Of a stretch of DNA of 64,000 nt, positions 1 to 14,200 are shown one piece after another. Numbering within the stretch: position 1 is the stretch's first letter; each line of letters starts with the position of its first letter. The notes beneath the pieces were generated by a model. The model ran no database searches and was not told where the DNA came from. It saw only the letters and a list, made by a program, of their open reading frames with translations. The DNA is from Hydractinia symbiolongicarpus (lineage: Eukaryota; Cnidaria; Hydrozoa; Anthoathecata; Hydractiniidae): contig NC_079883.1 of assembly GCF_029227915.1 (NCBI RefSeq), positions 1,488,001-1,552,000 of the forward strand, in the 5' to 3' direction. The position numbers were made by a program, and so were the translations under genes.

Positions 1-122
1 AATCCCTGACTCGGCCCGTATGGTCAAAAGTATACTAAGAAAATACCCAGGGAGTAAACTCCTTTCCAGAACGATTTTTTAAATTATCTCTTCACCACTA
101 AAACGCACGAGACTTGTAGTTT

Positions 123-144
123 TCAAAAATGTTTTCATTTTTGA
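123..144. repeat. Conserved 9-bp-stem hairpin of the monomer (representative copy)
   Basis: TCAAAAATG, a TTTT loop, then CATTTTTGA: a perfect 9-bp inverted repeat of 22 bases, present at the same place in most monomers of the window. Variants exist: AAAAATCTTTTC, AAAAGTGTTTTC, AAAAAAGTTTTCC and TTTTAAAAAATG. Several of these break one pair without a matching change on the other arm. The structure is directly visible; any function is unknown. Confidence 0.85.
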
Positions 145-221
145 TGAGACGCTGAATAAAAGAAGTTTAATCGCCGGCAAACGAAAACCCGCGAATTCCC
201 GTAAATCCCGGACTCGGCCCG

Positions 222-3200
222 TATTGTCAAAAGTCTACAAAAAAAATACCCAGGGAGTAAACTCATTTCCAGAACGATTTTTTAAATTATCTTTTCACCA
301 CTAAAACGTATGAGACTTGTAGTTTTCAAAAATGTTTTCATTTTAGATGAGACGCTGAATAAAAGAAGTTTAATCGCCGGCAAACAAAAATCCGCGATTT
401 CCCGTAAATCCCGGACTCGGCCCGTATAGTCAAATGTATACAAAGAAAGTACCCTGAGAGTAAACTCATTTCCTGAACGATTTTTTAAATTATCTTTTCA
501 CCACTAAAACGCACGAGACTTGTAGTTTTCAAAAATGTTTTCATTTTTGATGAGACGCGGAATAAAAGATGTTTAATCGCCAGCAAACGAAAACCCGCGA
601 TTTCACGTAAATCCCGGGCTTGGCCCGTATTGTCGAATGTATACAAAGAAAGTACCCTGTGAGTAAACTCATTTCCCGAACGATTTTTTAAATTATCTTT
701 TCACCACTAAAACGCATGAGACTTGTAGTTTTCAAAAATGTTTTCATTTTTGATGAGACGCTGAATAAAAGAAGTTTAATCGCCGGCAAACGAAAACCCG
801 CGAATTCCCGTAAATCCCGGACTCGGCCCGTATAGTCAAAAGTATACAAAGAAAATACCCAGGGAGTAAACTCATTTCCCGAACGATTTTTTAAATTATC
901 TTTTCACCACTAAAACGCATGAGACTTGTAGTTTTCAAAAATGTTTTCATTTTTGATGAGACGCTGAATAAAAGAAGTTTAATCGCCGGCAAACGAAAAC
1001 CCGCGAATTCCCGTAAATCCCGGACTCGGCCCGTATAGTCAAAAGTATACAAAGAAAATACCCAGGGAGTAAACTCATTTCCCGAACGATTTTTTAAATT
1101 ATTTTTTCACCACTAAAACGCATGAAACTTGTAGTTTTCAAAAATGTTTTCATTTTTGATGAGACGCTGAATAAAAGAAGTTTAATCGCCGGCAAACGAA
1201 AACCCGAGATTTCCCGTAAATCCCGTGCTTGGCTCGTATAGTCGAGTATATACAAAGAAAGTACCCTGTGAGTAAACTCATTTCCAGAACGATTTTTTAA
1301 ATTATCTTTTCATCACTAAAACGCATGAGACTTGTAGTTTTCAAAAATGTTTTCATTTTTGATGAGACGCGGAATAAAAGAAGTTTAATCGCCGGCAAAC
1401 GAAAACCCGCGATTTCCCGTAAATCCCGGACTCGGCCGTATGGTCAAAAGTATACAAAGAAAATACCCAGGGAGTAAACTCATTTCCCGAACGATTTTTT
1501 AAATTATTTTTTCACCACTAAAACGCATGAGACTTGTAGTTTTCAAAAATGTTTTCATTTTTGATGAGACGCTGAATAAAAGAAGTTTAATCGCCGGCAA
1601 ACGAAAACCAGCGATTTCCCGTAAATCCCGTGCTTGGCCCGTATAGTCGAGTATATACAAAGAAAGTACCCTGTGAGTAAACTCATTTCCAGAACGATTT
1701 TTTAAATTATCTTTTCACCACTAAAATGCATGAGACTTGTAGTTTTCAAAAATCTTTTCATTTTTGATGAGATGCGGAATAAAAGAAGTTTAATCGCCGG
1801 CAAACGAAAACCCGCGATTTCCCGTAAATCCCGGACTCGGCCCGTATAGTCAAAAGTATACAAAGAAAATACCCAGGGAGTAAATTCATTTCCCGAACGA
1901 TTTTTTTTAAATTATTTTTTCACCACTAAAACGTATGAGACTTGTAGTTTTCAAAAATGTTTTCATTTTTAATGAGACGCTGAATAAAAGAAGTTTAATC
2001 TCCGGCAAATTAGAACCCGCGATTTCTCGTAAATCCCGGGCTTGGCCGGTATAGTTGAATGTATATAAAGAAAGTACCAAGGAAGTAAACTGATTTCCCG
2101 AACGATTTTTCAAATTATTTCTGCACCACTAGAACGAATGAGACTTATAGTTTTCAAAAATGTTTTCATTTTTGATGAAACGCTGAATGAAAGAAGTTTA
2201 ATCGCCAGCAAACGAAAACCCGTGATTTTCCCTAAATCCTGGTCTCAGCCCGTATAGTCGAAAGGATACAAAGAAAGTACCCTGTGAGTAAACTCATTTC
2301 CCGAACGATTTTTTAAATTATTTTTTCACCACTAAAACGCATGAGACTTGTAGTTTTCAAAAATGTTTTCATTTTTGATGAGACGCTGAATAAAAGAAGT
2401 TTAATCGCCGGCAAACGAAAACCCGCGATTTCCCGTAAATCCCGGACTCGGCCCGTATAGTCAAAAGTATACAAAGGAAATACCCAGGGAGTAAACTCAT
2501 TTCCCGAACGATTTTTTAAATTATTTTTTCACCAATAAAACGTATGAGACTTGTAGTTTTCAAAAATGTTTTCATTTTTGATGAGACACTGAATAAAAGA
2601 AGTTTAATCGCCGGGAAACGAAAACCCGCGATTTCCCGTAAATCCCGGACTCGGCCCGTATAGTCAAATGTATACAAAGAAAGTACCCTGAGAGTAAACT
2701 CATTTCCAGAACGATTTTTTAAATTATCTTTTCACCACTAAAACGCACGAGACTTGTAGTTTTCAAAAATGTTTTCATTTTTGATAAGACGCTGAATAAA
2801 ATAAGTTTAATCGCCGGCAAACGAAAACCCGCGAATTCCCGAAAATCCCGGACTCGGCTCGTATAGTCAAAAGTATACAAAGAAAATACCCAGGGAGTAA
2901 ACTCATTTCCAGAACGATTTTTTAAATTATCTTTTCACCACTAAAAGGCATGCGACTTGTAGTTTTCAAAAATGTTTTCATTTTTGATGAGACGCTGAAT
3001 AAAAGAAGTTTAATCGCCCGCAAACGAAAACCCGCGAATTCCCGTAAATCTCGGACTCGGCCCGTATAGTCAAAAGTATACAAAGAAAATACCCAGGGAG
3101 TAAACTCATTTCCAGAACGATTTTTTAAATTATCTTTTCACCACTAAAACGCATGAGACTTGTAGTTTTCAAAAATGTTTTCATTTTTGATGAGACGCTT

Positions 3201-6200
3201 AATGAAAGAAGTTTAATCGCCAGCAAACGAAAACCCGAGATTTCCCGTAAATCCCGGGCTTGGCCCGTATAGTCGAATGTATACAAAGAAAGTACCCTGT
3301 GAGTAAACTCATTTCCCGAACAATTTTTTAAATTATTTTTTCACCACTAAAACGCATGAGACTTGTAGTTTTCAAAAATGTTTTCATTTTTGATGAGACG
3401 CTGAATAAAAGAAGTTTAATCGCCGGCAAACGAAAACCCGCGATTTCCCGTAAATCCCGTGCTTGGCTCGTATAGTCGAGTATATACAAAGAAAGTACCC
3501 TGTGAGTAAACTCATTTCCAGAACGATTTTTTAAATTATCTTTTCACCACTAAAACGCATGAGACTTGTAGTTTTCAAAAATGTTTTCATTTTTGATGAG
3601 ACGCGGAATAAAATATGTTTAATCGCCGGCAAACGAAAACCCGCGATTTCCCGTAAATCCCGGACTCGGCCAGTATAGTCAAATGTATACAAAGAAAGTA
3701 CCCTGAGAGTAAACTCATTTCCAGAACGATTTTTTAAATTATCTTTTCACCACTAAAACGCACGAGACTTGTAGTTTTCAAAAATGTTTTCATTTTTGAT
3801 GAGACGCGGAATAAAAGATGTTTAATCGCCAGCAAACGAAAACCCGCGATTTCACGTAAATCCCGGGCTTGGCCCGTATAGTCGAATGTAAACAAAGAAA
3901 GTACCCTGTGAGTAAACTCATTTCCCGAACGATTTTTTAAATTATCTTTTCACCACTAAAACGCATGAGACTTGTAGTTTTCAAAAATGTTTTCATTTTT
4001 GATGAGACGCTGAATAAAAGAAGTTTAATCGCCGGCAAACGAAAACCCGCGAATTCCCGTAAATCCCGGACTCGGCCCGTATAGTCAAAAGTATACACAG
4101 AAAATACCCAGTGAGTAAACTCATTTCCCGAACGATTTTTTAAATTATCTTTTCACCACTAAATCGCATGAGACTTGTAGTTTTCAAAAATGTTTTCATT
4201 TTTGATGAGACGCTGAATAAAAGAAGTTTAATCGCCGGCAAACGAAAACCCGCGAATTCCCGTAAATCCCGGACTCGGCCCGTATAGTCAAAAGTATACA
4301 AAGAAAATACCCAGGGAGTAAACTCATTTCCCGAACGATTTTTTAAATTATCTTTTCACCACTAAAACGCATGAGACTTGTAGTTTTCAAAAATGTTTTC
4401 ATTTTTGATGAGACGCTTAATGAAAGAAGTTTAATCGCCGGCAAACGAAAACCCGCGAATTCCCGTAAATCCCGGACTCGGCCCGTATTGTCAAAAGTCT
4501 ACAAAAAAAATACCCAGGGAGTAAACTCATTTCCAGAACGATTTTTTAAATTATCTTTTCACCACTAAAACGTATGAGACTTGTAGTTTTCAAAAATGTT
4601 TTCATTTTAGATGAGACGCTGAATAAAAGAAGTTTAATCGCCGGCAAACAAAAACCCGCGATTTCCCGTAAATCCCGGACTCGGCCCGTATAGTCAAATG
4701 TATACAAAGAAAGTACCCTGAGAGTAAACTCATTTCCAGAACGATTTTTTAAATTATCTTTTCACCACTAAAACGCACGAGACTTGTAGTTTTCAAAAAT
4801 GTTTTCATTTTTGATGAGACGCGGAATAAAAGATGTTTAATCGCCAGCAAACGAAAACCCGCGATTTCACGTAAATCCCGGGCTTGGCCCGTATTGTCGA
4901 ATGTATACAAAGAAAGTACCCTGTGAGTAAACTCATTTCCCGAACGATTTTTTAAATTATCTTTTCACCACTAAAACGCATGAGACTTGTAGTTTTCAAA
5001 AATGTTTTCATTTTTGATGAGACGCTGAATAAAAGAAGTTTAATCGCCGGCAAACGAAAACCCGCGAATTCCCGTAAATCCCGGACTCGGCCCGTATAGT
5101 CAAAAGTATACAAAGAAAATACCCAGGGAGTAAACTCATTTCCCGAACGATTTTTTAAATTATCTTTTCACCACTAAAACGCATGAGACTTGTAGTTTTC
5201 AAAAATGTTTTCATTTTTGATGAGACGCGGAATAAAAGATGTTTAATCGCCAGCAAACGAAAACCCGCGATTTCACGTAAATCCCGGGCTTGGCCCGTAT
5301 TGTCGAATGTATACAAAGAAAGTACCCTGTGAGTAAACTCATTTCCCGAACGATTTTTTAAATTATCTTTTCACCACTAAAACGCATGAGACTTGTAGTT
5401 TTCAAAAATGTTTTCATTTTTGATGAGACGCTGAATAAAAGAAGTTTAATCGCCGGCAAACGAAAACCCGCGAATTCCCGTAAATCCCGGACTCGGCCCG
5501 TATAGTCAAAAGTATACAAAGAAAATACCCAGGGAGTAAACTCATTTCCCGAACGATTTTTTAAATTATCTTTTCACCACTAAAACGCATGAGACTTGTA
5601 GTTTTCAAAAATGTTTTCATTTTTGATGAGACGCTGAATAAAAGAAGTTTAATCGCCGGCAAACGAAAACCCGCGAATTCCCGTAAATCCCGGACTCGGC
5701 CCGTATAGTCAAAAGTATACAAAGAAAATACCCAGGGAGTAAACTCATTTCCCGAACGATTTTTTAAATTATTTTTTCACCACTAAAACGCATGAAACTT
5801 GTAGTTTTCAAAAATGTTTTCATTTTTGATGAGACGTTGAATAAAAGAAGTTTAATCGCCGGCAAACGAAAACCCGAGATTTCCCGTAAATCCCGTGCTT
5901 GGCTCGTATAGTCGAGTATATACAAAGAAAGTACCCTGTGAGTAAACTCATTTCCAGAACGATTTTTTAAATTATCTTTTCACCACTAAAACGCATGAGA
6001 CTTGTAGTTTTCAAAAATGTTTTCATTTTTGATGAGACGCGGAATAAAAGAAGTTTAATCGCCGACAAACGAAAACCCGCGATTTCCCGTAAATCCCGGA
6101 CTCGGCCGTATGGTCAAAAGTATACAAAGAAAATACCCAGGGAGTAAACTCATTTCCCGAACGATTTTTTAAATTATTTTTTCACCACTAAAACGCATGA

Positions 6201-9000
6201 GACTTGTAGTTTTCAAAAATGTTTTCATTTTTGATGAGACGCTGAATAAAAAAAGTTTAATCGCCGGCAAACGAAAACCAGCGATTTCCCGTAAATCCCG
6301 TGCTTGGCCCGTATAGTCGAGTATATACAAAGAAAGTACCCTGTGAGTAAACTCATTTCCAGAACGATTTTTTAAATTATCTTTTCACCACTAAAATGCA
6401 TGAGACTTGTAGTTTTCAAAAATCTTTTCATTTTTGATGAGATGGGAATAAAAGAAGTTTAATCGCCGGCAAACGAAAACCCGCGATTTCCCGTAAATCC
6501 CGGACTCGGCCCGTATAGTCAAAAGTATACAAAGAAAATACCCAGGGAGTAAATTCATTTCCCGAACGATTTTTTTTAAATTATTTTTTCACCACTAAAA
6601 CGTATGAGACTTGTAGTTTTCAAAAATGTTTTCATTTTTGATGAGACGCTGAATAAAAGAAGTTTAATCTCCGGCAAATTAGAACCCGCGATTTCTCGTA
6701 AATCCCGGGCTTGGCCGGTATAGTTGAATGTATATAAAGAAAGTACCAAGGAAGTAAACTGATTTCCCGAACGATTTTTCAAATTATTTCTGCACCACTA
6801 GAACGAATGAGACTTGTAGTTTTCAAAAATGTTTTCATTTTTGATGGAACGCTGAATGAAAGAAGTTTAATCGCCAGCAAACGAAAACCCGTGATTTTCC
6901 CTAAATCCTGGTCTCAGCCCGTATAGTCGAAAGGATACAAAGAAAGTACCCTGTGAGTTAGCTCATTTCCCGAACGATTTTTTAAATTATTTTTTCACCA
7001 CTAAAACGCATGAGACTTGTAGTTTTCAAAAATGTTTTCATTTTTGATGAGACGCTGAATAAAAGAAGTTTAATCGCCGGCAAACGAAAACCCGCGATTT
7101 CCCGTAAATCCTGGACTCGGCCCGTATAGTCAAAAGTATACAAAGAAAATACCCAGGGAGTAAACTCATTTCCCGAACGATTTTTTAAATTATTTTTTCA
7201 CCAATAAAACGTATGAGACTTGTAGTTTTCAAAAATGTTTTCATTTTTGATGAGACACTGAATAAAAGAAGTTTAATCGCCGGGAAACGAAAACCCGCGA
7301 TTTCCCGTAAATCCCGGACTCGGCCCGTATAGTCAAATGTATACAAAGAAAGTACCCTGAGAGTAAACTCATTTCCAGAACGATTTTTTAAATTATCTTT
7401 TCACCACTAAAACGCACGAGACTTGTAGTTTTCAAAAATGTTTTCATTTTTGATAAGACGCTGAATAAAATAAGTTTAATCGCCGGCAAACGAAAACCCG
7501 CGAATTCCCGAAAATCCCGGACTCGGCTCGTATAGTCAAAAGTATACAAAGAAAATACCCAGGGAGTAAACTCATTTCCAGAACGATTTTTTAAATTATC
7601 TTTTCACCACTAAAAGGCATGCGACTTGTAGTTTTCAAAAATGTTTTCATTTTTGATGAGACGCTGAATAAAAGAAGTTTAATCGCCCGCAAACGAAAAC
7701 CCGCGAATTCCCGTAAATCTCGGACTCGGCCCGTATAGTCAAAAGTATACAAAGAAAATACCCAGGGAGTAAACTCATTTCCAGAACGATTTTTTAAATT
7801 ATCTTTTCACCACTAAAACGCATGAGACTTGTAGTTTTCAAAAATGTTTTCATTTTTGATGAGACGCTTAATGAAAGAAGTTTAATCGCCAGCAAACGAA
7901 AACCCGAGATTTCCCGTAAATCCCGGGCTTGGCCCGTATAGTCGAATGTATACAAAGAAAGTACCCTGTGAGTAAACTCATTTCCCGAACAATTTTTTAA
8001 ATTATTTTTTCACCACTAAAACGCATGAGACTTGTAGTTTTCAAAAATGTTTTCATTTTTGATGAGACGCTGAATAAAAGAAGTTTAATCGCCGGCAAAC
8101 GAAAACCCGCGATTTCCCGTAAATCCCGTGCTTGGCTCGTATAGTCGAGTATATACAAAGAAAGTACCCTGTGAGTAAACTCATTTCCAGAACGATTTTT
8201 TAAATTATCTTTTCACCACTAAAACGCATGAGACTTGTAGTTTTCAAAAATGTTTTCATTTTTGATGAGACGCGGAATAAAATATGTTTAATCGCCGGCA
8301 AACGAAAACCCGCGATTTCCCGTAAATCCCGGACTCGGCCAGTATAGTCAAATGTATACAAAGAAAGTACCCTGAGAGTAAACTCATTTCCAGAACGATT
8401 TTTTAAATTATCTTTTCACCACTAAAACGCACGAGACTTGTAGTTTTCAAAAATGTTTTCATTTTTGATGAGACGCGGAATAAAAGATGTTTAATCGCCA
8501 GCAAACGAAAACCCGCGATTTCACGTAAATCCCGGGCTTGGCCCGTATAGTCGAATGTAAACAAAGAAAGTACCCTGTGAGTAAACTCATTTCCCGAACG
8601 ATTTTTTAAATTATCTTTTCACCACTAAAACGCATGAGACTTGTAGTTTTCAAAAATGTTTTCATTTTTGATGAGACGCTGAATAAAAGAAGTTTAATCG
8701 CCGGCAAACGAAAACCCGCGAATTCCCGTAAATCCCGGACTCGGCCCGTATAGTCAAAAGTATACACAGAAAATACCCAGTGAGTAAACTCATTTCCCGA
8801 ACGATTTTTTAAATTATCTTTTCACCACTAAATCGCATGAGACTTGTAGTTTTCAAAAATGTTTTCATTTTTGATGAGACGCTGAATAAAAGAAGTTTAA
8901 TCGCCGGCAAACGAAAACCCGCGAATTCCCGTAAATCCCGGACTCGGCCCGTATAGTCAAAAGTATACAAAGAAAATACCCAGGGAGTAAACTCATTTCC
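222..9000. repeat. Long higher-order repeat, 21-23 monomers, two copies
   Basis: Marker variants recur at long range. The rare GTATTG-TCAAAAGTCTAC variant at 221 recurs at 4485 (offset 4264, 21 monomers plus 1 base). The CATGAAACTT variant at 1121 recurs at 5791 (offset 4670, 23 monomers plus 1 base). The change of offset shows that the second copy has two extra monomers (406 bp), located around 5160-5570, where a GCGGAATAAAAGATG / TTTCACGTAAATCCCGGGC pair is repeated. The two copies look nearly identical monomer by monomer up to about 4330 and 9000. This points to a recent multi-kilobase duplication followed by a two-monomer gain or loss. Confidence 0.85.
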
Positions 9001-9340
9001 CGAACGATTTTTTAAATTATTTTTTCACCACTAAAACGCATGAAACTTGTAGTTTTCAAAAATGTTTTCATTTTTGATGAGACGCTGAATAAAAGAAGTT
9101 TAATCGCCGGCAAACGAAAACCCGCGATTTCCCGTAAATCCCGTGCTTCGCTCGTATAGTCGAGTATATACAAAGAAAGTACCCTGTGAGTAAACTCATT
9201 TCCAGAACGATTTTTTAAGTTATCTTTTCACCACTAAAACGCATGAGACTTGTAGTTTTCAAAAATGTTTTCATTTTTGATGAGACGCGGAATAAAAGAA
9301 GTTTAATCGCCGGCAAACGAAAACCCGCGATTTCCCGTAA

Positions 9341-11040
9341 ATCCCGGACTCGGCCCGTATGGTCAAAAGTATACTAAGAAAATACCCAGGGAGTAAACTC
9401 CTTTCCAGAACGATTTTTTAAATTATCTCTTCACCACTAAAACGCACGAGACTTGTAGTTTTCAAAAATGTTTTCATTTTTGATGAGACGCTGAATAAAA
9501 GAAGTTTAATCGCCGGCAAACGAAAACCCGCGAATTCCCGTAAATCCCGGACTCGGCCCGTATTGTCAAAAGTCTACAAAAAAAATACCCAGGGAGTAAA
9601 CTCATTTCCAGAACGATTTTTTAAATTATCTTTTCACCACTAAAACGTATGAGACTTGTAGTTTTCAAAAATGTTTTCATTTTAGATGAGACGCTGAATA
9701 AAAGAAGTTTAATCGCCGGCAAACAAAAACCCGCGATTTCCCGTAAATCCCGGACTCGGCCCGTATTGTCAAAAGTCTACAAAAAAAATACCCAGGGAGT
9801 AAACTCATTTCCAGAACGATTTTTTAAATTATCTTTTCACCACTAAAACGTATGAGACTTGTAGTTTTCAAAAATGTTTTCATTTTAGATGAGACGCTGA
9901 ATAAAAGAAGTTTAATCGCCGGCAAACAAAAACCCGCGATTTCCCGTAAATCCCGGACTCGGCCCGTATAGTCAAATGTATACAAAGAAAGTACCCTGAG
10001 AGTGAACTCATTTCCAGAACGATTTTTTAAATTATCTTTTCACCACTAAAACGCACGAGACTTGTAGTTTTCAAAAATGTTTTCATTTTTGATGAGACGC
10101 GGAATAAAAGATGTTTAATCGCCAGCAAACGAAAACCCGCGATTTCACGTAAATCCCGGGCTTGGCCCGTATAGTCGAATGTATACAAAGAAAGTACCCT
10201 GTGAGTAAACTCATTTCCCGAACGATTTTTTAAATTATCTTTTCACCACTAAAACGCATGAGACTTGTAGTTTTCAAAAATGTTTTCATTTTTGATGAGA
10301 CGCTGAATAAAAGAAGTTTAATCGCCGGCAAACGAAAACCCGCGAATTCCCGTAAATCCCGGACTCGGCCCGTATAGTCAAAAGTATACAAAGAAAATAC
10401 CCAGGGAGTAAACTCATTTCCCGAACGATTTTTTAAATTATCTTTTCACCACTAAAACGCATGAGACTTGTAGTTTTCAAAAATGTTTTCATTTTTGATG
10501 AGACGCTGAATAAAAGAAGTTTAATCGCCGGCAAACGAAAACCCGCGATTTCCCGTAAATCCCGGACTCGGCCCGTATGGTCAAAAGTATACTAAGAAAA
10601 TACCCAGGGAGTAAACTCCTTTCCAGAACGATTTTTTAAATTATCTCTTCACCACTAAAACGCACGAGACTTGTAGTTTTCAAAAATGTTTTCATTTTTG
10701 ATGAGACGCTGAATAAAAGAAGTTTAATCGCCGGCAAACGAAAACCCGCGAATTCCCGTAAATCCCGGACTCGGCCCGTATTGTCAAAAGTCTACAAACA
10801 AAATACCCAGGGAGTAAACTCATTTCCAGAACGATTTTTTAAATTATCTTTTCACCACTAAAACGTATGAGACTTGTAGTTTTCAAAAATGTTTTCATTT
10901 TAGATGAGACGCTGAATAAAAGAAGTTTAATCGCCGGCAAACAAAAACCCGCGATTTCCCGTAAATCCCGGACTCGGCCCGTATAGTCAAATGTATACAA
11001 AGAAAGTACCCTGTGAGTAAACTCATTTCCAGAACGATTT
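9341..11040. repeat. Six-monomer (1218 bp) tandem duplication
   Basis: The rare variant ATACTAAGAAAATACCC followed by CTCCTTTCC is at 9371 and again at 10589, an offset of 1218 bases (6 x 203). The same variant opens the window, at about position 52. Within this stretch the monomer whose hairpin is followed by TTAGATGAG is duplicated directly next to itself (9649 and 9852). Confidence 0.8.
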
Positions 11041-11246
11041 TTTAAATTATCTTTTAACCACTAAAATGCATGAGACTTGTAGTTTTCAAAAATCTTTTCA
11101 TTTTTGATGAGATGCGGAATAAAAGAAGTTTAATCGCCGGCAAACGAAAACCCGCGATTTCCCGTAAATCCCGGACTCGGCCCGTATAGTCAAAAGTATA
11201 CAAAGAAAATACACAGGGAGTAAATTCATTTCCCGAACGATTTTTT

Positions 11247-14200
11247 TTAAATTATTTTTTCACCACTAAAACGTATGAGACTTGTAGTTTTCAAAAATGT
11301 TTTCATTTTTGATGAGACGCTGAATAAAAGAAGTTTAATCTCCGGCAAATTAGAACCCGCGATTTCTCGTAAATCCCGGGCTTGGCCGGTATAGTTGAAT
11401 GTATATAAAGAAAGTACCAAGGAAGTAAACTGATTTCCCGAACGATTTTTCAAATTATTTCTGCACCACTAGAAGGAATGAGACTTGTAGTTTTCAAAAA
11501 TGTTTTCATTTTTGATGAGACGCTGAATAAAAGAAGTTTAATCGCCGGCAAACGAAAACCCGCGAATTCCGGAAAATCCCGAACTCGGCCCGTATAGTCA
11601 AAAGTATACAAAGAAAATACCCAGGGAGTAAACTCATTTCCAGAACGATTTTTTAAATTATCTTCTCACCACTAAAACGCATGAGACTTGTAGTTTTCAA
11701 AAATGTTTTCATTTTTGATGAGACGCGGAATAAAAGAAGTTTAATCGCCGGCAAACGAAAACCCGCGAATTCCCGTAAATCCCGGACTCGGCCCGTACAG
11801 TCAAAAGTATACAAAGAAAATACCCAGGGAGTAAACTCATTTCCAGAACGATTTTTTAAATTATCTTTTCACCACTAAAACGCATGAGACTTGTAGTTTT
11901 TAAAAATGTTTTCATTTTTGATGAGACGCTTAATGAAAGAAGTTTAATCGCCAGCAAACGAAAACCCGCGATTTCCCGTAAATCCCGGGCTTGGCCCGTA
12001 TAGTCGAATGTATACAAAGAAAGTACCCTGTGAGTAAACTCATTTCCCGAACGATTTTTTAAATTATTTTTTCACCACTAAAACGCATGAGACTTGTAGT
12101 TTTCAAAAATGTTTTCATTTTTGATGAGACGCTGAATAAAAGAAGTTTAATCGCCGGCAAACAAAAACCCGCGATTTGCCGTAAATCCCGTGCTTGGCTC
12201 GTATAGTCGAGTATATACAAAGAAAGTACCCTGTGAGTAAACTCATTTCCAGAACGATTTTTTAAATTATCTTTTCACCACTAGAACGAAGGAGACTTGT
12301 AGTTTTCAAAAATGTTTTCATTTTTTAAGAGACGCTGAATGAAAGAAGTTTAATCGCTGGCAAACGAAAACCCGTGATTTTCCCTAAATCCTGGTCTCAG
12401 CCCGTATAGTCGAAAGGATACAAAGGAAGTACTCAGGGAGTAAACTGATTTCCCGAACGATTTTTCAAATTACTTCTGCACCACTAGAAGGAATGAGACT
12501 TGTAGTTTTCAAAAATGTTTTCATTTTTGATGAGACGCTGAATAAAAGAAGTTTAATCGCCGGCAAACGAAAACCAGCGATTTCCCGTAAATCCCGTGCT
12601 TGGCCCGTATAGTCGAGTATATACAAAGAAAGTACCCTGTGAGTAAACTCATTTCCAGAACGATTTTTTAAATTATCTTTTAACCACTAAAATGCATGAG
12701 ACTTGTAGTTTTCAAAAATCTTTTCATTTTTGATGAGATGCGGAATAAAAGAAGTTTAATCGCCGGCAAACGAAAACCCGCGATTTCCCGTAAATCCCGG
12801 ACTCGGCCCGTATAGTCAAAAGTATACAAAGAAAATACCCAGGGAGTAAATTCATTTCCCGAACGATTTTTTTTAAATTATTTTTTCACCACTAAAACGT
12901 ATGAGACTTGTATTTTTAAAAAATGTTTTCATTTTTGATGAGACGCTGAATAAAAGAAGTTTAATCTCCGGCAAATTAGAACCCGCGATTTCTCGTAAAT
13001 CCCGGGCTTGGCCGGTATAGTTGAATGTATATAAAGAAAGTACCAAGGAAGTAAACTGATTTCCCGAACGATTTTTCAAATTATTTCTGCACCACTAGAA
13101 CGAATGAGACTTGTAGTTTTCAAAAATGTTTTCATTTTTGATGAAACGCTGAATGAAAGAAGTTTAATAGCCGGCAAACGAAAACCCGTGATTTTCCCTA
13201 AATCCTGGTCTCAGCCCGTATAGTCGAAAGGATACAAAGGAAGTACTCAGGGAGTAAACTGATTTCCCGAACGATTTTTCAAATTACTTCTGCACCACTA
13301 GAAGGAATGAGACTTGTAGTTTTCAAAAATGTTTTCATTTTTGATGAGACGCTGAATAAAAGAAGTTTAATCGCCGGCAAACGAAAACCCGCGAATTCCC
13401 GAAAATCCCGGACTCGGCCCGTATAGTCAAAAGTATACAAAGAAAATACCCAGGGAGTAAACTCATTTCCAGAACGATTTTTTAAATTATCTTCTCACCA
13501 CTAAAACGCATGAGACTTGTAGTTTTCAAAAATGTTTTCATTTTTGATGAGACGCGGAATAAAAGAAGTTTAATCGCCGGCAAACGAAAACCCGCGAATT
13601 CCCGTAAATCCTGGACTCGGCCCGTACAGTCAAAAGTATACAAAGAAAATACCCAGGGAGTAAACTCATTTCCAGAACGATTTTTTAAATTATCTTTTCA
13701 CCACTAAAACGCATGAGACTTGTAGTTTTTAAAAATGTTTTCATTTTTGATGAGACGCTTAATGAAAGAAGTTTAATCGCCAGCAAACAAAAACCCGCGA
13801 TTTCCCGTAAATCCCGGGCTTGGCCCGTATAGTCGAATGTATACAAAGAAAGTACCCTGTGAGTAAACTCATTTCCCGAACGATTTTTTAAATTATTTTT
13901 TCACCAATAAAACGCATGAGACTTGTAGTTTTCAAAAATGTTTTCATTTTTGATGAGACGCTGAATAAAAGAAGTTTAATCGCCGGCAAACAAAAACCAG
14001 CGATTTCCCGTAAACCCCGGACTCGGCCCGTATAGTCAAATGTATACAAAGAAAGTACCCTGAGAGTAAACTCATTTCCAGAACGATTTTTTAAATTATC
14101 TTTTCACCACTAAAACGCACGAGACTTGTAGTTTTCAAAAATGTTTTCATTTTTGATGAGACGTGGAATAAAAGATGTTTAATCGCCGGCAAACGAAAAC

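Noticed and set aside
1907-2113. Recurring 64-68-codon minus-strand open frames (MKNRSGNQFTS type)
   Set aside because: Also a by-product of the repeat: they overlap the plus-strand frames and change with every monomer variant.
4371-4568. Recurring 65-codon plus-strand open frames (MRLVVFKNVFIFDE type)
   Set aside because: They are the satellite monomer read in one frame and recur because the DNA does. They run out at the next monomer because 203 is not divisible by 3. No codon-level conservation or start context supports a gene.
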